Shown here: positions 25,224-34,639 of the stretch, one piece after another
How positions within the stretch are numbered: position 1 is the stretch's first letter
Layout of the letters: each line of letters opens with the position of its first letter
NCBI RefSeq assembly: GCF_028745515.1
Contig: NZ_JAQZSG010000001.1
Location: 186,001-250,000, forward strand
DNA: 64,000 nucleotides
Direction of reading: 5' to 3'
Origin: Paenibacillus thermotolerans
GTDB taxonomy: Bacteria > Bacillota > Bacilli > Paenibacillales > YIM-B00363
Program-made: the position numbers and the translations under genes
Notes under the pieces: model-generated
Seen by the model: only the letters and a program-made list of their open reading frames with translations
The model's database searches: none
Told to the model about the DNA's origin: nothing

Positions 25224-28200
25224 TTAAAATAATGCCAGCTGATTCGATTCCGGGAGGCCGCGGAAGCAGCCCATCTGCGAGAGCAGCTCGATGATCGATT
25301 TCGAAGCTTTCGAGCGCTGCTGGAAATCCTCGATCGACAGGAACGGCCCGTCTTCCCGGGAGGCGGCGATGTTGCGCGCCGCGTTCTCGCCGATGCCTCC
25401 GACGGCGGAGAACGGCGGAATGAGCGATGTGCCGTCGACGATAAATTTTTTCGCATCCGAGCGGTACAGATCAAGCGGCTTGAACGTAAACCCGCGCGCC
25501 GTCATCTCCAGCGCCATCTCGAGCGGCGACACCATATTTTTCTCTTTCGTCGTGGCGTTAAAGCCTTTCTCTTCGATTTCCTTAAGCTTCGCAAGAATCG
25601 CATCGTAGCCTTGCGCCAGCAAATCCAAATCGAAATCGTCGGCGCGGACCGTAAAGTACGTCGCGTAAAACTCGATCGGGTAGTACACCTTGAAAAATGC
25701 GGTGCGTACGGCCGAGATGACGTATGCGGCGGCATGCGCCTTCGGGAACATGTACTCGATGCGCAGGCAGGAGTCGATGTACCATTTCGGCACTCCGCAT
25801 TTTTTCATCTCTTCGATCCACTCGTCGGTCAATCCCTTGCCCTTACGTACGCTTTCCGTAATTTTAAACGCCAGCGCCGCATCCATCCCGGCTTTATAAA
25901 TCAAGTACAGCATAATGTCGTCACGGCAGCCGATAACGGTCTTGATGTTGCAAGTGCCGTTCTTGATGAGCTCCTGGGCATTGCCGAGCCAAACGCCCGT
26001 GCCGTGGGATAAGCCGGATATTTGCAGCAGGTCGGCGAACGTCTTCGGCTGCGTCTCCTGAAGCATCTGACGGACGAATTTCGTCCCCATCTCCGGCACC
26101 CCGTACGTGGCGACCGTCGTGCGGATTTGCTCCGGCGTAACGCCGAGCGCCTCCGTCGAGGAGAAGATGCTCATCACCTTCGGATCGTTCATCGGAATCG
26201 TCGTCGGATCGACGCCCGTCAAATCCTGCAGCATCCGCATCATCGTCGGATCGTCGTGTCCCAGAATATCGAGCTTGAGCAGGTTTGCGTCGAAGGCGTG
26301 GTAATCGAAGTGCGTCGTCTTCCATTCCGAGCTCGTATCGTCGGCCGGGTACTGTACCGGCGTAATATCCTCCACCTCGATATAGTCCGGCACGACGACA
26401 ATGCCGCCCGGATGCTGGCCGGTCGAGCGCTTCACGCCGGAACAGCCTAGCGCGAGGCGCCCTTCCTCCGCGCCGCGCCACTTGACGCCGCGGTCTTCCT
26501 CAAACTTCTTCACGAAGCCGAAGGCGGTTTTCTCGGCGACGGTTCCGATCGTACCCGCACGGAATACGTTTTTCTCTCCGAACATTACCTTCGTAAAGTT
26601 GTGCGCATGCGGTTGATATTCGCCCGAGAAGTTCAAATCGATATCGGGAACTTTGTCTCCCTTAAAGCCGAGGAACGTCTCGAACGGAATATCTTGGCCT
26701 TCGCCTTTGAGCGGCGCGCCGCATTTCGGACAATCTTTATTCGGAAGATCGAAGCCGCTCGGGATCGAGCCGTCCAGAAACCATTCGCTGTGTTTGCACG
26801 AAAGGCACAAGTAATGCGCCGGCAGCGGGTTGACCTCTGATATGCCGAGCATCGTTGCGACGATGGACGAGCCGACGGAGCCCCGGGAGCCTACTAGGTA
26901 GCCGTCCTCGTTCGATTTCTTGACGAGCTTTGCGGATATCAAATAGTTCGCGGAAAAGCCGTATTTAATAATCGGCGCCAGTTCCTTCTCAAGCCGCGCC
27001 GTTACGACCTCCGGCAGCGGATCTCCGTACATTTGGCGCGCGGTTTCGTAACAAGAATTCCGGATTTCCTCGTCCGAGCCTTCAAAGATCGGCGAAAACA
27101 ATCCGTTGTCGGTCGGACCGCCCTTGACCGGGAACAGCTCGATCGGTTCAAACCGGTCCGCCAGCTCGTTCGTGTTACGTACGACGACCTCGTAAGCAAG
27201 CTCCTCCCCTAGGAAAGCGAACGCTTCCAGCATTTCCTTCGTCGTCCGCAGGTGCGCGTCCGGCTTCTTCATATCCTTCAGCGGGCTGAATCCGGTTATG
27301 CCGTGAATCGTAATGTCGCGGAATATTTTCTGACGCGGATGCGCGTAGTGCACGTTCCCGGTAGCGATGACCGGCTTGCCGAGCTTGCGCCCGATGTCGC
27401 ATACAGTGCGGATCGCGGACTGCAGCTGCTCTACGCTGCCGACGAGCCCTTTATCGACCAGATGCATATAGAAATCCAGCGGCTGAATTTCCAGCACATC
27501 GTAAAATTCCGCGACCTCCGTCGCTTCTTCCACCGATTTGTTCAGCACCGCTTCGAAAAACTCGCCCTTCTCGCAGCCCGATACGACGATGAGACCTTCC
27601 CGGTGCTCCTCGAGCTTCGACTTCGGAATGCAGGCTACACGGTTGAAATATTCGGTATGGGACAAGGAGACCAGCTTATATATGTTTTTCTTCCCTATGG
27701 CGTTCAGCGCGTAAATATTGCAGTGGAACGGACGCGTGTTGGACAAGTCGGTGCCCACATATTGATTGAAGGCGGAAAGAATCTTCATGTTGCGTCCGTC
27801 CGCTTCCTTCAGCATGTGGAACAAAATGCTTCCCAGCGCCTTCGAGTCGTCGATCGCCCTGTGGTGATTATCCAGCGACACCTTGAATTTATCCGCCAGC
27901 GTATTTAACCGGTGATTTTTCATCGACGGATACAGATGCCGCGCAAGCTCGAGCGTATCGAGCACCGGATTTTCCATCTCCGGCAATCCGTGCCGCTTGC
28001 ATGCAGCCTGCAAGAAGCCCGTATCGAACTTCGCATTGTGCGCAACCAGCACCGCGTCGCCGACCCACTCGACAAATCTGGGAACGACGTCCGCTTCTTC
28101 CGGCGCGTTCTCCACCATCTCGTCCGTAATATTCGTCAATTGCGTAATATGGTAAGGAATCTTCTCATGCGGATTAATGAATTCGGCGAACTCGTCCACT

Positions 28201-29555
28201 ACTTTTCCGTCGACCATTTTGACCGCAGCCAGCTCGATGATTTTGTTGTGGACGACGGAAAGACCGGTCGTCTCTACGTCATACACTACGTATGTACTGC
28301 CGGCCAGCGGACGGTCGTCCGGCTTCAGGACAATCGGAACCGAGTCGTTGACGACGTTGGCTTCCAAGCCGTAAATCATTTGAATGCCGTTCTTTTTCGC
28401 AGCCTTTGCCGCTTCCGGATACGCTTGTACCGCCGCATGGTCCGTGATTGCAATCGCCTTATGCCCCCACTTTGCGGCCAGCTTCACATATTCATCGATG
28501 CCGCTTACGGCGTCCATCGTGCTCATCAGCGTGTGCAGATGGAACTCGACGCGCTTTTCCTTCGCATCGTCCTTCCGCTCCGGCGGGGCGGCCACCTCGT
28601 TCAAATCGGACACCATCATGACGAGCTCCGGCACCTGCATGAACCGGTCGTACTCCACCCGTCCGCGAAGCCGGACCCACTTGCCCAGCGACAGAAGCTT
28701 CAGCGTCTTCACGTCGTCTTTCGTCTTGGCGAAGCATTTGCACTGCAAGGAATCGGTAAAGTCGGTAATGGAAAATTGAAACAGCGTGCTTCCGTTCTTC
28801 AGCTCCTTGACATCCAATTGGAAGACGGTCCCCTGAATCGTGACCTTCTTCTCTTCCTCGCGGATTTGCTGAAGCGGAACCGGCTGGTCTTTAATCTCGT
28901 AGCCGTACATCAGCACTTCGGCCGGATCGCCGTCAGGCACGCTTTCCGGCAGTTGAGCAGCCTCCGAAAGCAGCTCCTCGCGGAACAGCTTCTCCTCTTC
29001 GATAATTCTCGCCTGGAACCGTTCGTATTCCTCTTGGCGAAGCGATTCCGATACGGCCAGCTTCACCCGAATGTCTCTAGTGAAATATTGCGAGAAATAC
29101 TGCTTGGCGAGGTCTTCGATTCCTTTCTTCTTCGCCAGCTCCAGCGTTGCCGCATCCATTAAGAGAACCGTGACGGATCCCTGCTCGATTTCCAGCTTCG
29201 CCTTCGCGAGCCAGCCGTTGACGGACACTACTTCTCTTTGCGCCCATTCTACGAACAAAGGCCAATATTGCTCTATGATTGTCTCATCGGCTACCGATTG
29301 CGCGTATTCCAGAACGAATCGAATCGCCGCAATATGCGAAAATTTGCTCACTACCGCACGGCAAAAGGAGCGGTAAACGTCCGCCGGCACTATTTTTTCC
29401 TTATGAAGGAAAAACGTCCATTCTCGGTTCGTGCGGCTCGTTTCCACCCGATTAATATACCCGTCGGCAAAAAAAGAATCGATTACGTCGGCCTTGATGG
29501 CCGCCTGCTTCATCAGAAGCTCGAATCGATTCCGTTTTTCAGCTACATTGCTCAA
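25224..29555 (-). CDS. polC: DNA polymerase III alpha subunit, PolC type
   Basis: Replicative polymerase of low-GC Gram-positives with built-in 3'-5' proofreading. 1443 residues, typical. Order: N-terminal region, OB-fold (EKKVTIQGTVFQLDVKELKN), PHP domain (KRVEFHLHTLMSTMDAVSGI, GHKAIAITDHA), an inserted DEDD exonuclease (YVVYDVETTGLSVVHNKIIE, HNAKFDTGFL), the zinc-like CLSCKHSEW and CPKCG pairs, palm Asp motif (KVPDIDLNFSGEY) and a long C-terminus. The TTG start at 29555 follows GGGGAGGAG. Confidence 0.98.
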   Translation of the reverse strand: MSNVAEKRNRFELLMKQAAIKADVIDSFFADGYINRVETSRTNREWTFFLHKEKIVPADVYRSFCRAVVSKFSHIAAIRFVLEYAQSVADETIIEQYWPLFVEWAQREVVSVNGWLAKAKLEIEQGSVTVLLMDAATLELAKKKGIEDLAKQYFSQYFTRDIRVKLAVSESLRQEEYERFQARIIEEEKLFREELLSEAAQLPESVPDGDPAEVLMYGYEIKDQPVPLQQIREEEKKVTIQGTVFQLDVKELKNGSTLFQFSITDFTDSLQCKCFAKTKDDVKTLKLLSLGKWVRLRGRVEYDRFMQVPELVMMVSDLNEVAAPPERKDDAKEKRVEFHLHTLMSTMDAVSGIDEYVKLAAKWGHKAIAITDHAAVQAYPEAAKAAKKNGIQMIYGLEANVVNDSVPIVLKPDDRPLAGSTYVVYDVETTGLSVVHNKIIELAAVKMVDGKVVDEFAEFINPHEKIPYHITQLTNITDEMVENAPEEADVVPRFVEWVGDAVLVAHNAKFDTGFLQAACKRHGLPEMENPVLDTLELARHLYPSMKNHRLNTLADKFKVSLDNHHRAIDDSKALGSILFHMLKEADGRNMKILSAFNQYVGTDLSNTRPFHCNIYALNAIGKKNIYKLVSLSHTEYFNRVACIPKSKLEEHREGLIVVSGCEKGEFFEAVLNKSVEEATEVAEFYDVLEIQPLDFYMHLVDKGLVGSVEQLQSAIRTVCDIGRKLGKPVIATGNVHYAHPRQKIFRDITIHGITGFSPLKDMKKPDAHLRTTKEMLEAFAFLGEELAYEVVVRNTNELADRFEPIELFPVKGGPTDNGLFSPIFEGSDEEIRNSCYETARQMYGDPLPEVVTARLEKELAPIIKYGFSANYLISAKLVKKSNEDGYLVGSRGSVGSSIVATMLGISEVNPLPAHYLCLSCKHSEWFLDGSIPSGFDLPNKDCPKCGAPLKGEGQDIPFETFLGFKGDKVPDIDLNFSGEYQPHAHNFTKVMFGEKNVFRAGTIGTVAEKTAFGFVKKFEEDRGVKWRGAEEGRLALGCSGVKRSTGQHPGGIVVVPDYIEVEDITPVQYPADDTSSEWKTTHFDYHAFDANLLKLDILGHDDPTMMRMLQDLTGVDPTTIPMNDPKVMSIFSSTEALGVTPEQIRTTVATYGVPEMGTKFVRQMLQETQPKTFADLLQISGLSHGTGVWLGNAQELIKNGTCNIKTVIGCRDDIMLYLIYKAGMDAALAFKITESVRKGKGLTDEWIEEMKKCGVPKWYIDSCLRIEYMFPKAHAAAYVISAVRTAFFKVYYPIEFYATYFTVRADDFDLDLLAQGYDAILAKLKEIEEKGFNATTKEKNMVSPLEMALEMTARGFTFKPLDLYRSDAKKFIVDGTSLIPPFSAVGGIGENAARNIAASREDGPFLSIEDFQQRSKASKSIIELLSQMGCFRGLPESNQLALF

Positions 29556-29682
29556 AAGGGTCTCCTCCCCAAAACTAAAATCTCGTTACTGCTGGCCCTC
29601 TTGACTTTACGCCTACTCTAGCAACTATTGAATTGATGTCCCGCGCAAGGCGCGAAGGCGCTGAAGCCCCGCCCGCAATAAA

Positions 29683-29726
29683 GATATCAGGAAGTATAAG
29701 CTTTTGAGCATTAACTTCCTGATATC
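29683..29726. repeat. Perfect 13-bp inverted repeat between proS and polC
   Basis: GATATCAGGAAGT (29683-29695) and ACTTCCTGATATC (29714-29726) with an 18-bp loop that adds further TAA/TTA pairing. On the minus strand it is followed by TTTATTG. It may be a terminator for proS or a small repeated element; the surrounding 29556-29787 otherwise contains no gene. Confidence 0.7.
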
Positions 29727-29787
29727 GCAAGAAAAACTTCCTCTAACCGCGGTCTAGCTTCCTTATTGGTACATCGATGAAGTTTTC

Positions 29788-31242
29788 TTAATAAGCTCGG
29801 GCGAACGCAACCGTATGCTTCGCATCGTTGCCGCATACGAGACATGTTGTTTTGTGTTCCTTCGGTTCGAACGGAATATTTCGGCTCGTAGCGCCGGTCT
29901 CTTCCTTCACCTTGCTCTCGCATTCGCGGGAGCCGCACCAGCCGGCCAGCACGAAGCCTCTCAGCTTGTCGTCGTTCGTCTTCAGCTCGTCCAGCGAATC
30001 CACCGAACGGAAATGTTCCTCCATGAACGCGGCCGCGCGGCTGTACAATTCTTGATGCACCGCTTCCAGCTGCGCTTTCACTTCTTCCGCGATGTTATCG
30101 AGCGGCACGATGCGCTTTTCCCCGGTTACTCGGGATACGAGCACGGCTTGTCCGTTCTCCAAATCGCGCGGACCGATCTCGATGCGTACCGGAATGCCGC
30201 GCATTTCGTATTCGTTGAATTTCCAGCCCGGAGATACGTCGTTCCGATCGTCCATCCGTATGCGAATACCGGCCGCCTTCAAATCGGCGAGCATTTCGGC
30301 CGATTTGGCGAGCACAGGCTCACGCTTGGCAGGCGGGCCGATCGGAATGAGCACCGCTTGCGTCGGTGCGACCTTCGGCGGAAGCACAAGTCCGCGGTCG
30401 TCGCCGTGCACCATGATGAGCGCGCCGATCAATCGCGTAGATACGCCCCAAGAGGTCGTGTGTACGAGCTGCTGTTTGTTTTCGCGGTCCAAATACTTGA
30501 TGTCGAACGCGGCGGCGAAATTCGTGCCGAGGTAATGGCTCGTACCGGCCTGCACGGCGCGTCCGTCCCGCATCATCGCTTCGATCGAATACGTGTCGAC
30601 CGCGCCGGCGAATTTCTCGGATTCCGTCTTCTGCCCCGCAATGACCGGAATGGCGAGCACGTTCTCGACGAATTCTTTGTACGTCTCGAGCATGAGCATC
30701 GTCTCTTTACGCGCGTCGGCTTCGTCTTCGTGAGCCGTGTGGCCTTCCTGCCATAAAAATTCGCTTGTTCGCAAGAAAGGCAGCGTACGCTTCTCCCAAC
30801 GGACGACGTTCGCCCATTGGTTGATCAGCACCGGCAAATCGCGGTACGACTGAATCCACTTCGAATACATATGGCCGATCATCGTTTCGGACGTCGGACG
30901 GATCGCAAGCCGCTCCTCGAGCTTCTCGCCCCCTGCCTCGGTTACCCAAGGCAGCTCCGGATTGAAGCCTTCGACGTGCTCCTTCTCCTTCTGGAAGAAG
31001 CTTTCCGGGATGAACAGCGGGAAGTACGCGTTGCGATGCCCCGTTGCTTTAAATCGGTCGTCCAGCTGGCGCTGAATGAGCTCCCATAGCTCGTACCCGT
31101 CCGGCTTAAATACGATGCAACCGCGAACCGGCGCATAATCCATCAAATCCGCCTTGCGGATCGCATCCAAATACCATCTTGAGAAATCTTCGCTTTGCGG
31201 CGTGATTTCCCTTACAAACTGCTTATCGTTCTCTTTCGACAT
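29788..31242 (-). CDS. proS: Prolyl-tRNA synthetase, archaeal/eukaryotic-type (ProS type 3)
   Basis: Charges tRNA-Pro with proline. The 484-residue length, the lack of the insertion domain found in B. subtilis-type ProRS, and motifs VRGCIVFKPDGYELWELIQ, ERLAIRPTSETMIG, NVVRWEKRTLPFLRTSEFLWQEGHTAH (split here) and TTSWGVSTRLIGALIMVHGD mark class II ProRS of the archaeal group, with the C-terminal zinc-binding-like end (CGSRECESKV, CLVCGNDAK). It occupies the place of the bacterial-type proS between rseP and polC of B. subtilis. Confidence 0.95.
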   Translation of the reverse strand: MSKENDKQFVREITPQSEDFSRWYLDAIRKADLMDYAPVRGCIVFKPDGYELWELIQRQLDDRFKATGHRNAYFPLFIPESFFQKEKEHVEGFNPELPWVTEAGGEKLEERLAIRPTSETMIGHMYSKWIQSYRDLPVLINQWANVVRWEKRTLPFLRTSEFLWQEGHTAHEDEADARKETMLMLETYKEFVENVLAIPVIAGQKTESEKFAGAVDTYSIEAMMRDGRAVQAGTSHYLGTNFAAAFDIKYLDRENKQQLVHTTSWGVSTRLIGALIMVHGDDRGLVLPPKVAPTQAVLIPIGPPAKREPVLAKSAEMLADLKAAGIRIRMDDRNDVSPGWKFNEYEMRGIPVRIEIGPRDLENGQAVLVSRVTGEKRIVPLDNIAEEVKAQLEAVHQELYSRAAAFMEEHFRSVDSLDELKTNDDKLRGFVLAGWCGSRECESKVKEETGATSRNIPFEPKEHKTTCLVCGNDAKHTVAFARAY

Positions 31243-31248
31243 CCGTCA

Positions 31249-32529
31249 TTACCCCCGAAACAGCCGCAAAATATCGTTATACGTTACCGCCACCATGAGC
31301 AGCATCAGCATGGCGAATCCGATGAAATGCACAAGGCTTTCCCGATTCGGATCGACCGGTCGGCCTCTTACCGCTTCAAGCCCGAGGAAAATCAAACGGC
31401 TCCCGTCGAGCGCCGGAATCGGCAGCAAATTAAAAATCGCCAAGTACAAGCTTAACATAGCGGCCCACCATGTGTAATACAAAATTCCGGCATTGGCGAG
31501 CTGCATCGTCACTTCGGCGATGCGCAGCGGTCCGCCGAGATCGTCCATCGTAAATTGAAGCGTAACCAGCTTCTGAAAGCCTTGGAATATGGCTACTGTC
31601 GAATCCCACATCGTGTTCATCCCGTTCGCGAAGCCTTCCTGCAATGTGGCGGGACGCGTGACGGCTTCCATCCGAACGCCGGCGCGAATGACTTCGTTCC
31701 CTTCTTCATCCTTGGCGGGAGCAGGCGTAACCTCAAGCTGAAGCTGCTCCCCTCCGCGGTCGATGATCCACGTCATCGGTTGGCCGGCCGAATTCGTAAC
31801 CAAACGCGTAATTTTCGAAGCGCTCGGACCGATCGTTTCCCCGTTGATGCTGAGAATGACGTCGCCCGCCTGCAGACCGGCCGCTTCGGCCGGCTCGCCC
31901 TTGACGACTTCATTGACCTTAATGTTAATCGGAACGCCGCTCAAGAAAGCAAAAGCGATGAACAATCCGAAAGCCAATATGATGTTCATCATCGGCCCGG
32001 CGAAAATCGCCATTGCCCGCTGCGCCACCGTCTTGCCTCCGAATTGCCGGTCGAACGGCGCGATTTGCGTTTCTTTCCCCCGTGCCACGATCATCGCTTT
32101 CGGATGAATCCGGTACGATTCCTCTTCGCCTTCCACATCCATCGTCAGCGTGAGGCGGCGTTCCAAATCGATATGCTTTACCTCGCCGCGGATCGCATCC
32201 GTCCGCTCGTCCAGACGGTCCAAATAAACGGTTTGCACTTGATCTCCGCTCACCGTAACGGCAATCGTCTGTCCGCTTTGAACCTGCACCGTTTCCGGAT
32301 CTTCTCCGGCCATCCGCACATAGCCGCCTAAAGGCAGCATACGCAGCGTATATTTCGTTTCTCCCCGAAGAAAGGTCAGCACCTTCGGTCCGAAGCCGAT
32401 GGCAAACTCCCGGACCAAAATGCCGGCGCGCTTCGCGAAGTAGAAATGGCCCCATTCATGGATCGTCACTAACACAAAAAACAGGAGCACCGTCAGAACG
32501 ATTCCCTGCGGCGTCAACTGGGGTGTCAT
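31249..32529 (-). CDS. rseP: RIP metalloprotease RseP (site-2 protease)
   Basis: Membrane zinc protease that cleaves anti-sigma factors and signal peptide remnants. The active site HEWGH near residue 25 (VTIHEWGHFYFAKRAG) and the second motif NLLPIPALDGSRL with its metal-binding Asp are present. A PDZ domain (EVVKGEPAEAAGLQAGDVIL) sits between the membrane segments. Unusually, a region of about 60 residues with strands (VQSGQTIAVTVSGDQVQTVY) follows the first segment, as in Paenibacillus homologues. 426 residues. Confidence 0.95.
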   Translation of the reverse strand: MTPQLTPQGIVLTVLLFFVLVTIHEWGHFYFAKRAGILVREFAIGFGPKVLTFLRGETKYTLRMLPLGGYVRMAGEDPETVQVQSGQTIAVTVSGDQVQTVYLDRLDERTDAIRGEVKHIDLERRLTLTMDVEGEEESYRIHPKAMIVARGKETQIAPFDRQFGGKTVAQRAMAIFAGPMMNIILAFGLFIAFAFLSGVPINIKVNEVVKGEPAEAAGLQAGDVILSINGETIGPSASKITRLVTNSAGQPMTWIIDRGGEQLQLEVTPAPAKDEEGNEVIRAGVRMEAVTRPATLQEGFANGMNTMWDSTVAIFQGFQKLVTLQFTMDDLGGPLRIAEVTMQLANAGILYYTWWAAMLSLYLAIFNLLPIPALDGSRLIFLGLEAVRGRPVDPNRESLVHFIGFAMLMLLMVAVTYNDILRLFRG

Positions 32530-32662
32530 CTATCAGCCGTTCCTCCTTAAGCGCTTGGGGGGACGACAGGACGACGAGAAATAGCCTCCGTCCGTCCCCC
32601 TGCAAGTATGTCCTTAGCTTACCATTATTCGTCCGAAGCGTTCAAGAGAACGGAAAAATCGG

Positions 32663-33808
32663 TTAAAGCCGCAATATTTTCGCTTGATCCCTTGCCCAAG
32701 CGTCTGCCTCCCATACTTCTTCAAGCGACGGCGAAGCCGAAACGATGTGCCCCGACAACGTCCGGTCGACGATTTCCTCGATGCCGAGAAACGGAATGTC
32801 TCCTTGTATAAACCGGGCGACGGCGACCTCGTTGGCGGCGTTGAAAACCGCCGGCGCCGTTCCGCCGGCGCGCCCGCTTTCAAAGGCCAGCCTCAGCATC
32901 GGAAAGCGGCCGAAATCCATCTCGCGGAAGTGAAGCTTGCCGATGGCCGCAAGGTCCAATGAACCGGACGGTGACGGAGGCCTTTCAGGGTATGTAAGCG
33001 CATATTGAATCGGTACGCGCATATCGGGCAGCCCCAGCTGGGCGATCACGCTTCGGTCGTTAAATTCCACGAACGAGTGAACGATCGATTCCGGATGAAT
33101 CAACACTTTAATTCGGTCGAAGCCGACGCCGAACAGATGGTGGGCCTCGATCACTTCCAGCCCCTTGTTCGCCATCGTGGCCGAATCGATCGTCACCTTC
33201 GCGCCCATCGACCAATTCGGATGCTTCAGCGCCTGCTCCAGCGTGACGTCCGCGAGCTGCTCGCGCGTTCTGTCGCGGAAGCTGCCGCCCGAAGCCGTCA
33301 GCGTGATCGCCGCGACGTCCTCCGTCCGGCTGCCGTTCAAGCATTGGAATATAGCCGAATGCTCGCTGTCCACCGGAACGATCGGAACGCCCCGTTCCGC
33401 CGCCCGCTTCATCACGATATGTCCCGCCGTGACAAGCGTCTCCTTGTTGGCGAGCGCGATATGCTTGCCGGCGTCGATCGCATCGAGCGTCGGCTTCAGT
33501 CCTGCGCTGCCGACCATGGCTGCAACGACGACGCCGGCGTCCGATTCCGCCGCGGCGGCCCGCAGCCCCTCCTCGCCCCAAACGACCTTCACGCCGGCGG
33601 GAACGAGCGGCTCAAGCTTCGACGCCGCTTCTTTCGAAGCGACGGAAACGAGCTTCGGCAGAAAGAAATGCGCCTGCTCGGCAAGCAGTTCTACATTGCT
33701 TCCCGCAGCGAGCGCCTCCACTTGAAACCGGTCCGGGTGATGCTTCACAATGTCAAGCGTCTGCGTCCCGATCGACCCCGTGCTCCCCAGTATCGCTATT
33801 TTTTTCAA
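32663..33808 (-). CDS. dxr: 1-deoxy-D-xylulose 5-phosphate reductoisomerase
   Basis: Second step of the MEP isoprenoid pathway; NADPH- and metal-dependent. Starts LKKIAILGSTGSIGTQTLDI (Rossmann nucleotide motif), followed by NKETLVTAGHIVM, PVDSEHSAIFQ with metal-binding Asp/Glu, LTASGGSFRD, HPNWSMGAKVTIDSATM and ILHPESIVHSFVEF. 381 residues. The TTG start at 33808 is selected because AGGAGG lies seven bases upstream; longer forms lack support. Confidence 0.97.
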   Translation of the reverse strand: MKKIAILGSTGSIGTQTLDIVKHHPDRFQVEALAAGSNVELLAEQAHFFLPKLVSVASKEAASKLEPLVPAGVKVVWGEEGLRAAAAESDAGVVVAAMVGSAGLKPTLDAIDAGKHIALANKETLVTAGHIVMKRAAERGVPIVPVDSEHSAIFQCLNGSRTEDVAAITLTASGGSFRDRTREQLADVTLEQALKHPNWSMGAKVTIDSATMANKGLEVIEAHHLFGVGFDRIKVLIHPESIVHSFVEFNDRSVIAQLGLPDMRVPIQYALTYPERPPSPSGSLDLAAIGKLHFREMDFGRFPMLRLAFESGRAGGTAPAVFNAANEVAVARFIQGDIPFLGIEEIVDRTLSGHIVSASPSLEEVWEADAWARDQAKILRL

Positions 33809-33822
33809 CGGTAATCCTCCTC

Positions 33823-34617
33823 TTACATCGGAAGCAAGCCGAGCAAATGCATAAACGGAAAGACGATGATCCACGAGTCGGTACGGTCCAGTATGCCGCC
33901 GTGTCCAGGCAAAATGTTGCCCGAATCCTTTACCCCCCGCACCCGCTTATAGGCGGACTGGATCAAATCTCCCAACTGTCCGAGCACCGATGCGGTGATT
34001 CCGATGAGCACGGCTTCGCTCAAGCTCAAAATTTCGGGCTTTATGACACAGAAAACGACGGAGGTCAGCAGCGAAATAACGACGCCGCCTACGGCTCCTT
34101 CCACCGTCTTTTTCGGAGAAATGGACGGCCAAAGCAAATGCTTGCCGAACGCTTTCCCCGTAAAATAGGCGCCGACATCCGTAAGCCAAATGCATCCGAA
34201 CAGCAGCAGCGTCCAAAACAGTCCGTTCTCCAAAAGCCTCGTAATGATCATATAGTGAAATCCGACGCCTATGTATAGAACCCCGATGAACAACAAAGCG
34301 ATTTTATCGATGCTCGTGCGATTTTGCGAGACGACGGTGATGGCGAAAAATAAAAACATCAGCAGCCATACGACCGCCGTTTGGGACGGAAGATGCACGC
34401 TTGTCAGACTGCCCCAAGGAACCGTCAAATAAAAAATTCCGGCAAATCCGACAAGCGAGGACGGCTCCCAGCTTTTCGCCCCGTTCAGACGCACGAATTC
34501 ATAATAAGCAACCAACGCAAGCGCGATAATTAAAAATGTATACCAACCGTTACCCGCAGCCAATACGGCCAGAAAGACAGAAGCGGCAAGCACGCCCGTT
34601 ACGATTCGTTGCTTCAA
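33823..34617 (-). CDS. cdsA: Phosphatidate cytidylyltransferase
   Basis: Integral membrane enzyme making CDP-diacylglycerol from CTP and phosphatidate, the branch point for phospholipids. Several hydrophobic spans (VLAASVFLAVLAAGNGWYTF, WLLMFLFFAITVV, LLFGCIWLTDVGAYFTGKAF) and the signature SAYKRVRGVKDSGNILPGHG followed by GILDRTDSW are present. 264 residues. The TTG start at 34617 follows AGAGGGG, and the longer upstream frame lies inside uppS sequence in another phase. Confidence 0.94.
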   Translation of the reverse strand: MKQRIVTGVLAASVFLAVLAAGNGWYTFLIIALALVAYYEFVRLNGAKSWEPSSLVGFAGIFYLTVPWGSLTSVHLPSQTAVVWLLMFLFFAITVVSQNRTSIDKIALLFIGVLYIGVGFHYMIITRLLENGLFWTLLLFGCIWLTDVGAYFTGKAFGKHLLWPSISPKKTVEGAVGGVVISLLTSVVFCVIKPEILSLSEAVLIGITASVLGQLGDLIQSAYKRVRGVKDSGNILPGHGGILDRTDSWIIVFPFMHLLGLLPM

Positions 34618-34639
34618 TCTGCCATTACCCCTCTTTCGC

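Noticed and set aside
27912-29162. 416-codon plus-strand frame opposite polC
   Set aside because: Antisense shadow of a well-identified polC; His/Arg-rich composition typical of reversed GC-rich coding sequence.
32540-32605. GGGGGACG / CGTCCCCC inverted repeat between dxr and rseP as terminator
   Set aside because: No T-run and imperfect inner pairing; could be chance in a GC-rich gap.
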